Shown: positions 13,554 to 22,889 of the stretch, in pieces
Numbering within the stretch: position 1 is the stretch's first letter
Layout: each line of letters opens with the position of its first letter
Source: Clostridiales bacterium
GTDB taxonomy: Bacteria > Bacillota > Clostridia > Oscillospirales > Acutalibacteraceae
Reading direction: 5' to 3'
Assembly (NCBI GenBank): GCA_021200075.1
Contig: JAJQGZ010000227.1
Coordinates: 1 to 24,458, forward strand
Length of the DNA stretch: 24,458 nucleotides
Made by a program: the position numbers and the translations under genes
Notes under the pieces: generated by a model
What the model was told of the DNA's origin: nothing
The model's input: only the letters and a program-made list of their open reading frames with translations
The model's database searches: none

Positions 13554-16029
13554 GTGAAAAATATAAAGTGTATATCTTTATCATTATGTTTCAGCATTTT
13601 TCTTTCCCTGTTTGATTTTGCAGCTTGCGCTTCGGATTTATCCCTTGATATTTCCGAGGAAACTTCTTTTACCTTTGACGGCGACAGCGTCACTGTGTGC
13701 GAACTCGGCGATACCGCTTATGAAGTTGCGGTATATAATTCATCTGATGAAGAAACCGAGGCGTCGTCATACACCGACAGTAACGGCAATACAGTATATT
13801 ATGTTGATGATTCAAGCGGCGGCGAGTTGCTTGTCACAATTAAAAAAGCGGCGGTACTTATGTGTTTGCCGGAAGCGGTAACGGAAGTATAGCAGTAAAG
13901 AAAGAAGCATATAATCCCTCGGTTATTTGTCTCTATTCATTGGATTTAACATCGTCATTTACATCTGTTATAAGCGTCAGAAAGGACAGTACTTCAACCT
14001 GTACCGTATACGCAGTTGAAAATACCGTAAACACACTTACCGACAGTGCGTATAATAACGATGAAAATTATTCCGCAAATTCAGCCGCTGAAAATGCTGT
14101 AATGAAATTTAAAGACAGCAGTGATGTTACAATAAACAGGCGGCGGAACGATTAATATAATCGCAAACGAAAAAACGGTATAAAGTCAAATAATTTATTA
14201 ACTGTTGAGAATACGGTTTTAAACATTGAAGCAGCGGATAACGGTATCAGCAGTGAAAACAGTATAGTAATTAATTCCGGTACATTTAACATTGTTACAA
14301 GTAGCGGAGACGGTATAAAAGCGTCTGATGACGACGATGCTTTTGGCGAAATAACCATAAACGGCGGTACATTTGAAATTACATCCGGCGGTGACGGAAT
14401 ACAGTCCACTAATTCTTTAACCGTCACAAACGGAGATTTTAATATACAAACGGCAAACAGTTATAAAAACGGTTATAATGATTCGGCTTTTGACGGCGAT
14501 ACGCAAAGCTGTAAAGGATTAAAGGTTTCGGACAGTAACAGCGACAGTTCGGAGAATCTTCTTGAAATAAGCGGCGGTTCGTTTAATTTTAATACTGCCG
14601 ATGACGCTATTCATTCAAACGGATATGTAGTTATTACCGGCGGTGAATTTTCAATAAAAACCGGTGATGATGCAGTTCATGCCGATACATCTCTCACTCT
14701 CGGGGAAGAAGCGGTTCGGATACCGACCTGCTTATAAATATTACCTGTAGCTATGAGGGGCTTGAAGCCGGAACGGTTTATATCTATTCGGGAACATATT
14801 ATGTTGTAGCTTCTGACGATGGAATCAACAGTGCAGGAAGAAGCATTAACGACAGCAGTGTAAATTCCAACCTTTCAAACAGAGATACTTTTAACCCATC
14901 GGAGCAGTCGGGCAGACCCGGAAGCAGCCAAAGTCAAAGCACCTCGACATCGGATTACAGCTTAAACATATACGGCGGAGCTGTTACCATTAATTCCGAC
15001 GGAGATGCTTTGGATTCAAACGGCGATTTGAATTTGCTCGGCGGAACACAGGCTGTTTGGGGTGCGGCAGCAGGAAGCGACGATGAACCGATGGACTGTG
15101 ACGGTACTCTGACAATAAGCGGAGCTACGGTTTTTGCCGCAGGTTCTTCGTCTATGACTACAACGCCGTCGTCAGCAAGTCAATATTATGTGTGCCATGG
15201 TACTTCATCCTCAAACGGTATGTTTTCAATCGGTATGCGTTCAAATAACGCATTCGGCAGTACCTATTCAACAGTTGCCGAGGGTGATATTATCCAGGTT
15301 CTTTATAGCAGCGAAGTTGTGTACAGCGTTGAGGCTGTAAAAGATGTAAATTATATTTTATATTCTTCGCCCGATATGACTTCTTCTTCAAATTGGAGTA
15401 TAGAATCAATGGTTTCTTCAACAAATTCGTCATCAGCAGATACTCCGGTATTGTACAGTATGCAATCGTTTGCAGATACTTTTACTTTGCAAAGCAGTTC
15501 CGAAAGTCAAAGCTCCGATACTGACGAAAGCTCAGTTAATTCGCAGGAACAAAGCAGTACCGATAGTACATCAACTGCTTTTGCTTCTTCATCAAGTACT
15601 TCAAGCGATTCGGCAACCGTTTCAGGTGCCGTAACGGTTACCGCAGGTTCCGGAACCACCAAAGCCGTGTATAAAATTATTTCCAATACTACGGGGGTTT
15701 ATAAAAAAGTGCAAGGCTTCCGGCAAAACAGCAAAGGTTCCGAATGAGATTACAATTAACGGTAAAACCTACAAGGTAGTAAGAATAGCAAATAACGCTT
15801 TCAGCGGAAAAAGTAAACTTACCAAAGTAACTATAGGGAAAAATGTAAAGAAAATCGGAAAGAAAGCTTTTTATAAATGCAAAAAAAGCTGACTCCGTAG
15901 GCAAAAAAGCTGTAACCGGAATTGCCAAAAAGCGGTTATTAAAGTTCCGTCATCAAAGAAAAAGGCTTATAAAAATTATTTAGTTCAAAAACAGGTTTCA
16001 AAAAAACTATGAAAATTAAAATTAAATAA
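13554..16029 (+). pseudogene. Broken Cthe_2159-like beta-helix surface protein with LRR tail
   Basis: Starts at GTG 13554 (GGAG at 13540-13543) with a signal peptide ending near DFAACASD. Read through frame changes, it is a carbohydrate-binding beta-helix of the Cthe_2159/DUF4353 type (repeats GDGIKASD, GGDGIQST, GDDAVHAD, SDDGINSAG), a Ser/Thr-rich linker (about 15400-15640) and a BspA-like LRR_5 tail (NNAFSGKSKL...IGKKAFYKCKK). The reading frame breaks at A-run 13842-13847 (one short), an extra A near 14138, A-run 14170-14175 (one short), a missing G near 14711, A-run 15703-15708 (one extra), A-run 15881-15887 with TGA 15890-15892, and A-runs near 15927 and 15987. The last correct frame ends at TAA 16027-16029. 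Named C. thermocellum homologues bind acidic polysaccharides. Long open fragments (14177-14736, and up to 15747) could still be made but would lack secretion signals. Confidence 0.8.
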
Positions 16030-16068
16030 TATTCAGCACAGGTATATGTAATATTACGGAGTGATACA

Positions 16069-16998
16069 GTGAAAATTATTTTTATGGGTACGCCGGATTT
16101 TGCCGTAGAATGTTTAAGGCAAACGGTTGACGCAGGCTATGATATTGAGACGGTTTTTACCCAACCTGATAAGCCTGTCGGCAGAAAACGAATTTTAACT
16201 CCTCCGCCGGTTAAAAGCTTTGCTCTCGGCAGGGGTCTTTCCGTTTATCAACCGGAAAGTTTAAAGGATGCCGAAACAGTTGATTTTATTAAATCAATTA
16301 ACGCCGATGTCATTATAGTTGTTGCGTACGGAAAAATCCTTTCAAGTGATATATTAAATTCCGCAAGGTACGGTTGCATAAATGTTCACGCTTCTCTTTT
16401 GCCGAAATACAGGGGTGCCGCTCCGATTCAGCGTGCAATAATAAACGGCGAAAAGGAAACCGGAGTTTCAATTATGCAAATGGACGAGGGGATTGACACA
16501 GGCGATATTTTGTTCAGCCAAAGTACGCCTATAGGAGAAAACGAGACTTCCTCCGAGCTTTTTGACCGCCTTGCCGTTATGGGCGGTAATGCGCTTTTAA
16601 AAACGCTCGGCGCTCTTGAAAACGGAAAGTTAAATCCCACTAAGCAGCCCGACGGTGATTTCGGATATGCTGAAAAAATTACCAAAGAGCTTTGCCCGAT
16701 TGACTGGAACAAAAGTGCTTTGCAAGTTCATAATCTTGTCAGGGGATTGCAGGATTCACCCTGTGCGCAGACTGTTATTAACGGTAAAATTTTTAAAATA
16801 CATAAAACCGTTTTGTCCTTAAAAACAGGTAATAAAGCCGGGGAAATTGTTGATAATAAAGATGTCATAACCGTTTGCTGCGGCGACGGAAAATGCGTTG
16901 ATATAACCGAGCTTCAGGCTCAGGGAAAAAACAGGATGAAAACAGCAGACTTTTTGAGGGGAAACAAAATTGAAATTTCCTCTGTTTTGGGAGAATGA
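16069..16998 (+). CDS. fmt: Methionyl-tRNA formyltransferase
   Basis: Formylates initiator Met-tRNA with 10-formyl-tetrahydrofolate, the partner reaction to deformylase. The 309-residue protein has the Rossmann start MKIIFMGTPDFA, the INVHASLLPKYRGAAPIQ segment (105-121) with catalytic Asn106 and His108 and the SLLPxYRGxAP motif, Asp143 in GIDTGD, and the C-terminal tRNA-binding beta-barrel (IDWNKSALQVHNLVRGLQDSP onward). It starts at GTG 16069 after GGAG (16060-16063). It ends one base before the next start, so it heads a tightly packed group of fmt, the YugP-type peptidase and rsmB. Confidence 0.97.
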   Translation: MKIIFMGTPDFAVECLRQTVDAGYDIETVFTQPDKPVGRKRILTPPPVKSFALGRGLSVYQPESLKDAETVDFIKSINADVIIVVAYGKILSSDILNSARYGCINVHASLLPKYRGAAPIQRAIINGEKETGVSIMQMDEGIDTGDILFSQSTPIGENETSSELFDRLAVMGGNALLKTLGALENGKLNPTKQPDGDFGYAEKITKELCPIDWNKSALQVHNLVRGLQDSPCAQTVINGKIFKIHKTVLSLKTGNKAGEIVDNKDVITVCCGDGKCVDITELQAQGKNRMKTADFLRGNKIEISSVLGE

Positions 16999-16999
16999 T

Positions 17000-17692
17000 A
17001 TGGGTCAGTATTTTTCATATTATATGACGGGAATTATTATGATACCCGTATTTATATTTGCACTGATTTGCCAACTTAAAGTAAAAACCACTTTCAATAA
17101 ATATTCAAAGGTTATCAATTCAAGGGGAATAACCGGAGCCGATGCCGCCTATCGTTTGCTTATGCTAAACGGAATTACAGATGTAAGAATTAAGCAGGTC
17201 GGCGGAACTCTTACCGATTATTACGACCCTAAGAACAAGGAAATATGCCTTTCTCAGGATGTTTTCGCTTCAAGAAGCGTAGCCGCCGTAGGTGTTGCCT
17301 GCCACGAAGCGGGTCACGCCTGCCAGCACGCACAGGGATATTCTGTGCTTAAGCTCAGAAACGCTGTTATTCCCATTACCAGAATCGGCTCAACATTGGG
17401 CGTACCGCTTGCGTTAATCGGTATGATTTTATACAGCGATATTCTTATATATGCCGGTATAATTTTATACGGCACAGTCGCTCTGTTCCAGCTTATAACT
17501 CTACCCGTTGAGTTTAATGCTTCAAAAAGAGCGCTTGAAACCATCAAGGCAAACGCCTTTCTTGACCAAAGTGAGTACGGCGGCGCAAGAAAGGTTCTTA
17601 CCGCTGCAGCACTGACATATGTTGCGGCGCTTGCTTCCGCAGTCGCAACTCTTTTGAGATTATTCCTTATCTCGTCGAGGAACAGAAACTGA
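17000..17692 (+). CDS. YugP-type membrane zinc metallopeptidase
   Basis: A 230-residue membrane protein of the Zn_peptidase_2 (YugP) family. It has an N-terminal transmembrane segment (about 8-26), a cytosol-facing or membrane-proximal domain with the zinc motif HEAGH (102-106, in ACHEAGHACQHAQGYS), two hydrophobic segments in the middle (about 128-165), a conserved PVEFNAS with a likely third zinc ligand Glu, and a C-terminal membrane segment. Substrates are unknown for the family. ATG 17000 is preferred over an in-frame TTG at 16970 because GGGAG (16988-16992) is seven bases upstream and the upstream part lies in fmt. It is not in the B. subtilis version of this cluster. Its stop overlaps rsmB by one base. 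Confidence 0.88.
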   Translation: MGQYFSYYMTGIIMIPVFIFALICQLKVKTTFNKYSKVINSRGITGADAAYRLLMLNGITDVRIKQVGGTLTDYYDPKNKEICLSQDVFASRSVAAVGVACHEAGHACQHAQGYSVLKLRNAVIPITRIGSTLGVPLALIGMILYSDILIYAGIILYGTVALFQLITLPVEFNASKRALETIKANAFLDQSEYGGARKVLTAAALTYVAALASAVATLLRLFLISSRNRN

Positions 17693-18936
17693 TGAAAAAT
17701 CCCCGCCTTATTGTGTTTGAAACGCTTTATAAAATTTTCAGCGAAAATTCATATTCAAATATAGTGCTTGACAATGCGCTTAACACCGACGCTTATGATA
17801 AGCATTTTATATCTGCGCTTGTTTACGGCGTTGTTGAGCGAAAGCTGACGCTCGATTATTTTATCGAAAAATATACCGACACCAAGCCTAAGCCGAAGAT
17901 TTTAATTATCCTCAGAATGGGCGTTTATCAACTTCTTTTTATGGATAAGGTACCGAGCAGTGCGGCGATAAATGAGAGCGTAAAGCTTACAAAGGAAATC
18001 AAGCAGGGTTATTATTCATCTTTTGTAAATGCAATTTTGCATAAAGTGGATGCCGACAGGGATATTCCCGATATTGCGTCCGTTAAATATTCCGTACCAA
18101 ACGAGCTTATTAATATGTGGAATAAGCAGTACGGTGAGGATAAAACGCATTCATTTTTGTCCTGTATCAACGACCGTCCGCCTGTTTTTGCGGTAGTTAA
18201 TACCTTGCTTACAACTTCAAAAGAGCTTATGACTGAACTTGAAGCAGACGGTATAAAGTCAGCTCAATTCGGCGACACGGGCGAAATGCTGAAAATAACA
18301 TCCCCATTTGACCTTTCCAAGTCCGATGCCTTTAACCGGGGCTTGTTTTATATTGAGGACGCTTCAAGCCATGAATGTGCAGAAGCTCTTGAAGCAAAGC
18401 CGGGTGAAGTCATTTTGGATATGTGTTCGGCACCGGGAGGAAAAGCGTTCGCTTCTGCAATCGGTATGAAAAATCAAGGCTTGATACACTCTTTTGATTT
18501 ACATAAAAGCCGCCTTGATATGATAAACGAATCCGCCGAGCGTCTTTCGATAGATATAATAAAAACTTCCGTTAACGACGCTTCAAAGTACAATGAGGAA
18601 ATTCCTGTTGCAGACAGAGTTCTTTGCGATGTGCCTTGCTCCGGATTCGGAATAATCAGGAGAAAGTCGGAAATAAGATATAAAAATCTTGACAGCATAA
18701 AATCACTTCCGAGCCTCCAGCTCGATATTCTCAGCACATCGTCAGGATATGTTAAAGATAACGGAACTCTTCTTTATTCCACCTGCACGCTAAATAAAAA
18801 GGAAAATGAAAAGGTGGTTTCCGCCTTTTTGGAGATTAATAAAAATTTCAGTCTTATGCGTGATAAAACTTCTTTTCCGTCAACAGACGGCGGAGATGGA
18901 TTTTATTATGCGGTTATGGTGAAAAATGTCAGCTGA
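17692..18936 (+). CDS. rsmB: 16S rRNA m5C967 methyltransferase RsmB
   Basis: Methylates C967 of 16S rRNA (E. coli numbering) with S-adenosylmethionine. The 414-residue chain has the NusB-like RNA-binding N-terminus (about 1-135), a linker, then the SAM domain: motif I LDMCSAPGGK (about 243-252), motif IV DVPCSGFG (313-320) with the release Cys316, and motif VI YSTCTL with the nucleophile Cys365. ATG 17692 shares one base with the preceding stop (TGATG). The reading frame is intact and all catalytic residues are present, in contrast to its neighbour rlmN, which starts inside the last 11 bases of rsmB. Confidence 0.95.
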   Translation: MKNPRLIVFETLYKIFSENSYSNIVLDNALNTDAYDKHFISALVYGVVERKLTLDYFIEKYTDTKPKPKILIILRMGVYQLLFMDKVPSSAAINESVKLTKEIKQGYYSSFVNAILHKVDADRDIPDIASVKYSVPNELINMWNKQYGEDKTHSFLSCINDRPPVFAVVNTLLTTSKELMTELEADGIKSAQFGDTGEMLKITSPFDLSKSDAFNRGLFYIEDASSHECAEALEAKPGEVILDMCSAPGGKAFASAIGMKNQGLIHSFDLHKSRLDMINESAERLSIDIIKTSVNDASKYNEEIPVADRVLCDVPCSGFGIIRRKSEIRYKNLDSIKSLPSLQLDILSTSSGYVKDNGTLLYSTCTLNKKENEKVVSAFLEINKNFSLMRDKTSFPSTDGGDGFYYAVMVKNVS

Positions 18937-19965
18937 TATTAAATCATTTACATATGAGAATTTAAAGGACGAGCTTCTTGAATTATCGCTTCCATCCTAC
19001 AGGGCAGGGCAGATATTCGCCTGGCTTCATAAGTACGGCTGTGATAATTTTGACTCAATGAGCAATATCGCCAAGCCTTTAAGAGCGGCACTTGCCGAAA
19101 AATATTTTATTTCATCCTGTGTTGCCGAAGAAAAATATGTCTCCTCGCTTGACGGTACGGTTAAATATCTCTTTCGTCTTTATGACGGAGAATATATAGA
19201 ATCTGTTGTTATGAAATATAAATACGGCTATACAATCTGTGTTTTCACCCAGGTGGGGTGCAAAATGGGCTGTTCGTTTTTGCGCCTCGACTCTTGCCGG
19301 GTATAAGCGTAATCTCACCGCCGGCGAAATAGAATCTCAGGTTCATTTTGCTCAAAAGGATTTAGGGGGGGTAAAAATATCCCATATTGTTCTTATGGGA
19401 ATAGGGGGAACCGCTTGATAATTTTGACAATGTAACGGCTTTTCTTAAAAATGTAAACGACGAAAACGGTCTTAATATTTCAATGCGTAACATAACCCTG
19501 TCCACCTGCGGTTTGGTTGACAGAATATATGATTTGCTTGATTTGTCGCTTCAGCTTACTCTTACGGTATTGCTTCGCGCTCCGAATGATGAAATACGGC
19601 AACAAATTATGTCGATAGCGAAAAAATATGATATGGATTCCCCACTTCGCTGCTGTCATGAATATGCCGGCAAAACAGGCAGGAGAGTTACATTTGAATA
19701 TACCCTTATAAAAGGAGTCAACGACAGAGCCAATAATGCAAGGCAGCTTGCTCAAAAGCTTTCGGGTATGCTTTGCCATGTCAATTTGATACCCGTAAAT
19801 AATGTTGACGAGATAGATAATTCCGCTTCACTTAATCAAGATATTATTAATTTTAAGAATGTATTGAAAATAAACGGAATTAATGCTACAATAAGAAGAA
19901 CATTAGGCGCTGATATTAATGCGTCCTACGGTCAGCTCAGACGGCAGAAAAACAGAAATATCTGA
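18926..19965 (+). pseudogene. rlmN: Degenerate RlmN (23S rRNA A2503 methyltransferase)
   Basis: RlmN is the radical-SAM enzyme that puts a methyl on C2 of A2503 in 23S rRNA and A37 of some tRNAs. The frame from ATG 18926 is normal through VGCKMGCSF, then an extra T in the run 19277-19281 shifts it and a stop follows at 19304-19306. Skipping one T restores the third cluster Cys (CASTLAGYKRN). A second extra base in the G-run 19404-19408 breaks the GIGEPLDNF motif, after which the frame runs to TGA 19963-19965. Substitutions hit conserved sites: Phe for Ser/Thr at 19244-19246 (CVFTQ), Leu and Arg at 19570-19578 where SLHAP is expected, and Tyr at 19927-19929 in NASYGQL, where the family has DAACGQL with the methyl-carrying Cys (Cys355 in E. 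coli). The Cys118 equivalent is kept. The gene is very probably dead; another copy could exist elsewhere. Confidence 0.88.
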
Positions 19966-19970
19966 GCTGA
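19932..19970 (+). other. 10-bp hairpin across the rlmN stop
   Basis: TCAGCTCAGA (19932-19941) pairs perfectly with TCTGAGCTGA (19961-19970) around a 19-nt loop, covering the rlmN stop codon. A second small hairpin follows at 19978-19995 (TGAAGTA / TGCTTCA, loop TTTA). Neither has a T-run, so they are not ordinary terminators. Confidence 0.35.
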
Positions 19971-20024
19971 TAAGAAGTGAAGTATTTATGCTTCAGCCTG
20001 CTTTGATAACAGAGGTGATAAAAA

Positions 20025-20753
20025 ATGAAAATAGTTGCAAAAACCGATAGAGGATATGTCAGAGAATCCAATCAGGATGCATATGCTGTGGGCGAGTTTT
20101 CGGACGAGGTTGTGTGGGCTGTTGTGTGTGACGGTATGGGCGGCGCAGCAGGCGGTAACATCGCAAGCGCACTTGCCGTTAAGGTAATAAGTGATAAAAT
20201 CAACGCCTCTTACAGGGAAAATATGCGTGATGTTTCAATTAAGAATATGCTTGATTTCGCATTGACCGCCGCTAATATTGAGGTTTACGATATGGCGGAC
20301 GCCAAGCCGGAGCTTCACGGTATGGGTACCACCGTTGTTTGTGCTATAGTCAGGGATAATCAGGCTTTTATTGCCCACGCAGGCGACAGCAGAGCATATG
20401 TTCTTTCAGGCGGAAATATTCGCCAGATTACAACCGATCACAGTATGGTTCAGGATTTGCTTTCCCGTGGTAAAATAACCGACGAGCAAGCGGCAAATCA
20501 CCCGAATAAAAATATTATTACAAGAGCTGTCGGAGTGGACAAGAGTATAGAAATTGATTTTGACCAGCTTGACCTTGATGATGAATCAGCTCTGCTTTTG
20601 TGTACCGACGGTCTTTCAAACTATGTTACAAACGATGAGATAATAGAGCTTGTCAGCGACGGCAAGCACTATGCTTTCGCCGACAGGCTTGTGCAAAAGG
20701 CTAATGCCAACGGCGGAGGGGATAATATCACCGTGGTTGTTATTTCAAAATAA
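20025..20753 (+). CDS. prpC: PP2C-family Ser/Thr protein phosphatase (PrpC/Stp)
   Basis: Metal-dependent phosphatase that reverses the PASTA kinase encoded next. The 242-residue protein is a minimal PP2C domain: TDRGYVRESNQDAY with Asp18, VCDGMGGAAGGNIAS with metal ligand Asp36, GMGTTVVCAIV, AHAGDSRAYVL, TDHSMVQDL, TRAVG and LLCTDGLSNYVTNDEI, and a final GGGDNITVVV. No membrane segment, so it is cytosolic. ATG 20025 follows GAGGTGAT (20012-20019). It sits 59 bases after the dead rlmN and 42 bases before the kinase, the usual Firmicutes pair. Confidence 0.96.
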   Translation: MKIVAKTDRGYVRESNQDAYAVGEFSDEVVWAVVCDGMGGAAGGNIASALAVKVISDKINASYRENMRDVSIKNMLDFALTAANIEVYDMADAKPELHGMGTTVVCAIVRDNQAFIAHAGDSRAYVLSGGNIRQITTDHSMVQDLLSRGKITDEQAANHPNKNIITRAVGVDKSIEIDFDQLDLDDESALLLCTDGLSNYVTNDEIIELVSDGKHYAFADRLVQKANANGGGDNITVVVISK

Positions 20754-20795
20754 TACTGCATTTATTATTTATATATTTAAATAAGGATTGAGTTT

Positions 20796-22886
20796 ATGGA
20801 TAATTATGTAGGAAAACGCCTTGACGGCAGATACGAAATTCAGGAAATAGTCGGCGTAGGCGGTATGTCCGTAGTGTATAAAGCGTATGATAATGTCGAT
20901 GACAGGATTGTTGCCGTTAAAATCCTCAAGGAGGAATTTTTAACTAACGATGAGTTTGTCAGGAGATTTAAGAATGAATCTAAGGCAATCGCTCTTCTTT
21001 CTCACCCGAATATTGTAAAGGTATATGATGTCAGCTTCGGCGAAAAGTTGCAATATATCGTTATGGAATATGTTGACGGTATAACGCTTAAAGAGTATAT
21101 TCAAAAGCAGGGTGCAATAACCTGGAACGACGCCTTGTTCTTTATGACGCAGATACTCAAGGCTTTGCAGCACGCTCACGATAAAGGCATTGTTCACCGT
21201 GATATAAAACCGCAGAACATTATTCTTCTTTCAACCGGCAACATCAAGGTTGCTGATTTCGGTATTGCAAGATTTTCGAGGAGCGAAACCAAGACTTTAA
21301 CCGATACCGCAATCGGCTCAGTTCACTATATCAGCCCGGAGCAGGCAAAGGGCGAGCTTACTGACGAAAGAGCGGATATATATTCCGTCGGTGTTGTACT
21401 TTATGAAATGCTTGCGGGCAAGGTTCCGTTTGAGGCTGACAGCGCCGTATCTGTTGCTCTTATGCAGCTTCAAAACGATGCTAAAAAGCTTACCGATATA
21501 AATCCCGATATTCCCGTCGGTCTTGAACAAATTTGTATTCACGCTATGCAGAAAAATCCTGCCGACAGGTATCAAACCGCTACGGAAATGCTGCTTGATG
21601 TCGAGGAGGTTATCAGAAATCCGCAGACGGAATTTGACTATCCATATTTTGTGGATAAAGACCCGACTAAGTATGTTATGAAAACTGAGGAGCTTACCGA
21701 TACGAATTCGGACGATGAGCTTGCATATGACGACGAGGAAGAGGTACTTTACGACCCGGATCATAAGAAAAAGGTGATTTCCGCCGTTCTTATCGGTATT
21801 ATTCTTCTCGTTGTGGTAATAGTTTTGCTTGTTATGGCAATTACAGGTTCGTTTAATAACGACACGCAAACGCTTGACAGCTTTGTCGGATTTTCATACG
21901 ACGAGCTTGTAAGTTCCAATAAATATGATTACGAATTTGTACTTGAACAGGAGAAAACGGATGATTACGATCCCGGCATTGTTATCGACCAATCTCCGGA
22001 AGCGGGTACAAAGGTTATAGCAGGCAGTCAGGTTACTCTTGTCGTTTCCGCTTCCACAGAGGATATTACCGTGCCGAATGTATATAACCTCAATGAGGAA
22101 AAGGCAATTAAAGCGCTTGCAAACGAGGGGCTTAATAATTATACGATCACGACTGTTTCAAGCGAAACCGTGGAAGAAGGTCTTGTCGTATATACCGACC
22201 CTAAAGTAGGTACCGTTGTGTCGTCGGATTCCCAGATAGTTATATATATCAGCTCGGGGCCAACAACTTATGTAGAGGAAGAAATTACCGTTCCCGATGT
22301 CAGCGGACTTTCGCAGGAGGGAGCAAGAGAATTTCTTGAAAAGTGCGGATTTACAAATGTTTCGTTCTCAACTCAGGACAGTCTTGTTCCAAAGGGAACA
22401 GTGCTTTCCCAGTCTCCGTCAGCAGGCTCGTCGGCACTTGAGAGCGATTTGATAAAGGTTGTTATCTCCTCCGGTGTTACTACAACCACAACTCAGCCAA
22501 CGGTCAAGGTTTCGCTTTCCGTATCGCTTCCCAAGATTTATTCGGAAAACGGCGATTATGCAACCGATTCTCTTACCGTAACTCTTGACGGTGAAACATA
22601 TCTTAACCAAACCGTTACTCTCAACGGCGGAAAAGCAAATGTCAGCATAAAGGTTGACGGCGGCGACGATGTAACAATCAGAGTATCTCTCAGCGATACC
22701 GGCGCTGTCGAGACTAAATCCGTTGATGCTTCCTCAAGCAGCAGAATTTCGGTCGATTTCAGCGGCTTCTCCGATGAGGAAACGGAAGATGAAACTACAA
22801 CTTCAAAGACAATAACCACTACCACAACGACTACAACCGTCGCTGAAGAAACGACAACGGCGGCTGATGCATATGTCGGAGAATAA
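20796..22886 (+). CDS. prkC: PASTA-domain Ser/Thr protein kinase (PrkC/StkP type)
   Basis: A membrane kinase that senses muropeptides or lipid II through extracellular PASTA domains and phosphorylates division, cell-wall and translation factors. Kinase domain about 13-275: glycine loop VGVGGMSVV (19-27), Lys42 in VAVKIL, HRDIKPQN (134-141) with catalytic Asp136, DFG (154-156), and an activation loop rich in Ser/Thr. An acidic juxtamembrane stretch (298-320) leads to one membrane helix (about 327-349). Outside are three PASTA repeats (about 358-419, 420-488, 495-560), a beta-rich domain of about 90 residues (569-656) and a Thr-rich tail (667-688). ATG 20796 follows AAGGA. Many relatives end after the PASTA repeats, so the extra outer domain is notable. 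Confidence 0.95.
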   Translation: MDNYVGKRLDGRYEIQEIVGVGGMSVVYKAYDNVDDRIVAVKILKEEFLTNDEFVRRFKNESKAIALLSHPNIVKVYDVSFGEKLQYIVMEYVDGITLKEYIQKQGAITWNDALFFMTQILKALQHAHDKGIVHRDIKPQNIILLSTGNIKVADFGIARFSRSETKTLTDTAIGSVHYISPEQAKGELTDERADIYSVGVVLYEMLAGKVPFEADSAVSVALMQLQNDAKKLTDINPDIPVGLEQICIHAMQKNPADRYQTATEMLLDVEEVIRNPQTEFDYPYFVDKDPTKYVMKTEELTDTNSDDELAYDDEEEVLYDPDHKKKVISAVLIGIILLVVVIVLLVMAITGSFNNDTQTLDSFVGFSYDELVSSNKYDYEFVLEQEKTDDYDPGIVIDQSPEAGTKVIAGSQVTLVVSASTEDITVPNVYNLNEEKAIKALANEGLNNYTITTVSSETVEEGLVVYTDPKVGTVVSSDSQIVIYISSGPTTYVEEEITVPDVSGLSQEGAREFLEKCGFTNVSFSTQDSLVPKGTVLSQSPSAGSSALESDLIKVVISSGVTTTTTQPTVKVSLSVSLPKIYSENGDYATDSLTVTLDGETYLNQTVTLNGGKANVSIKVDGGDDVTIRVSLSDTGAVETKSVDASSSSRISVDFSGFSDEETEDETTTSKTITTTTTTTTVAEETTTAADAYVGE

Positions 22887-22889
22887 ATA

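Noticed and set aside
19277..19408. Programmed ribosomal frameshifting in rlmN at the T5 and G5 runs
   Set aside because: Two successive shifts would be needed, there is no slippery heptamer with a downstream pseudoknot that I can see, and the catalytic Cys is lost further on.
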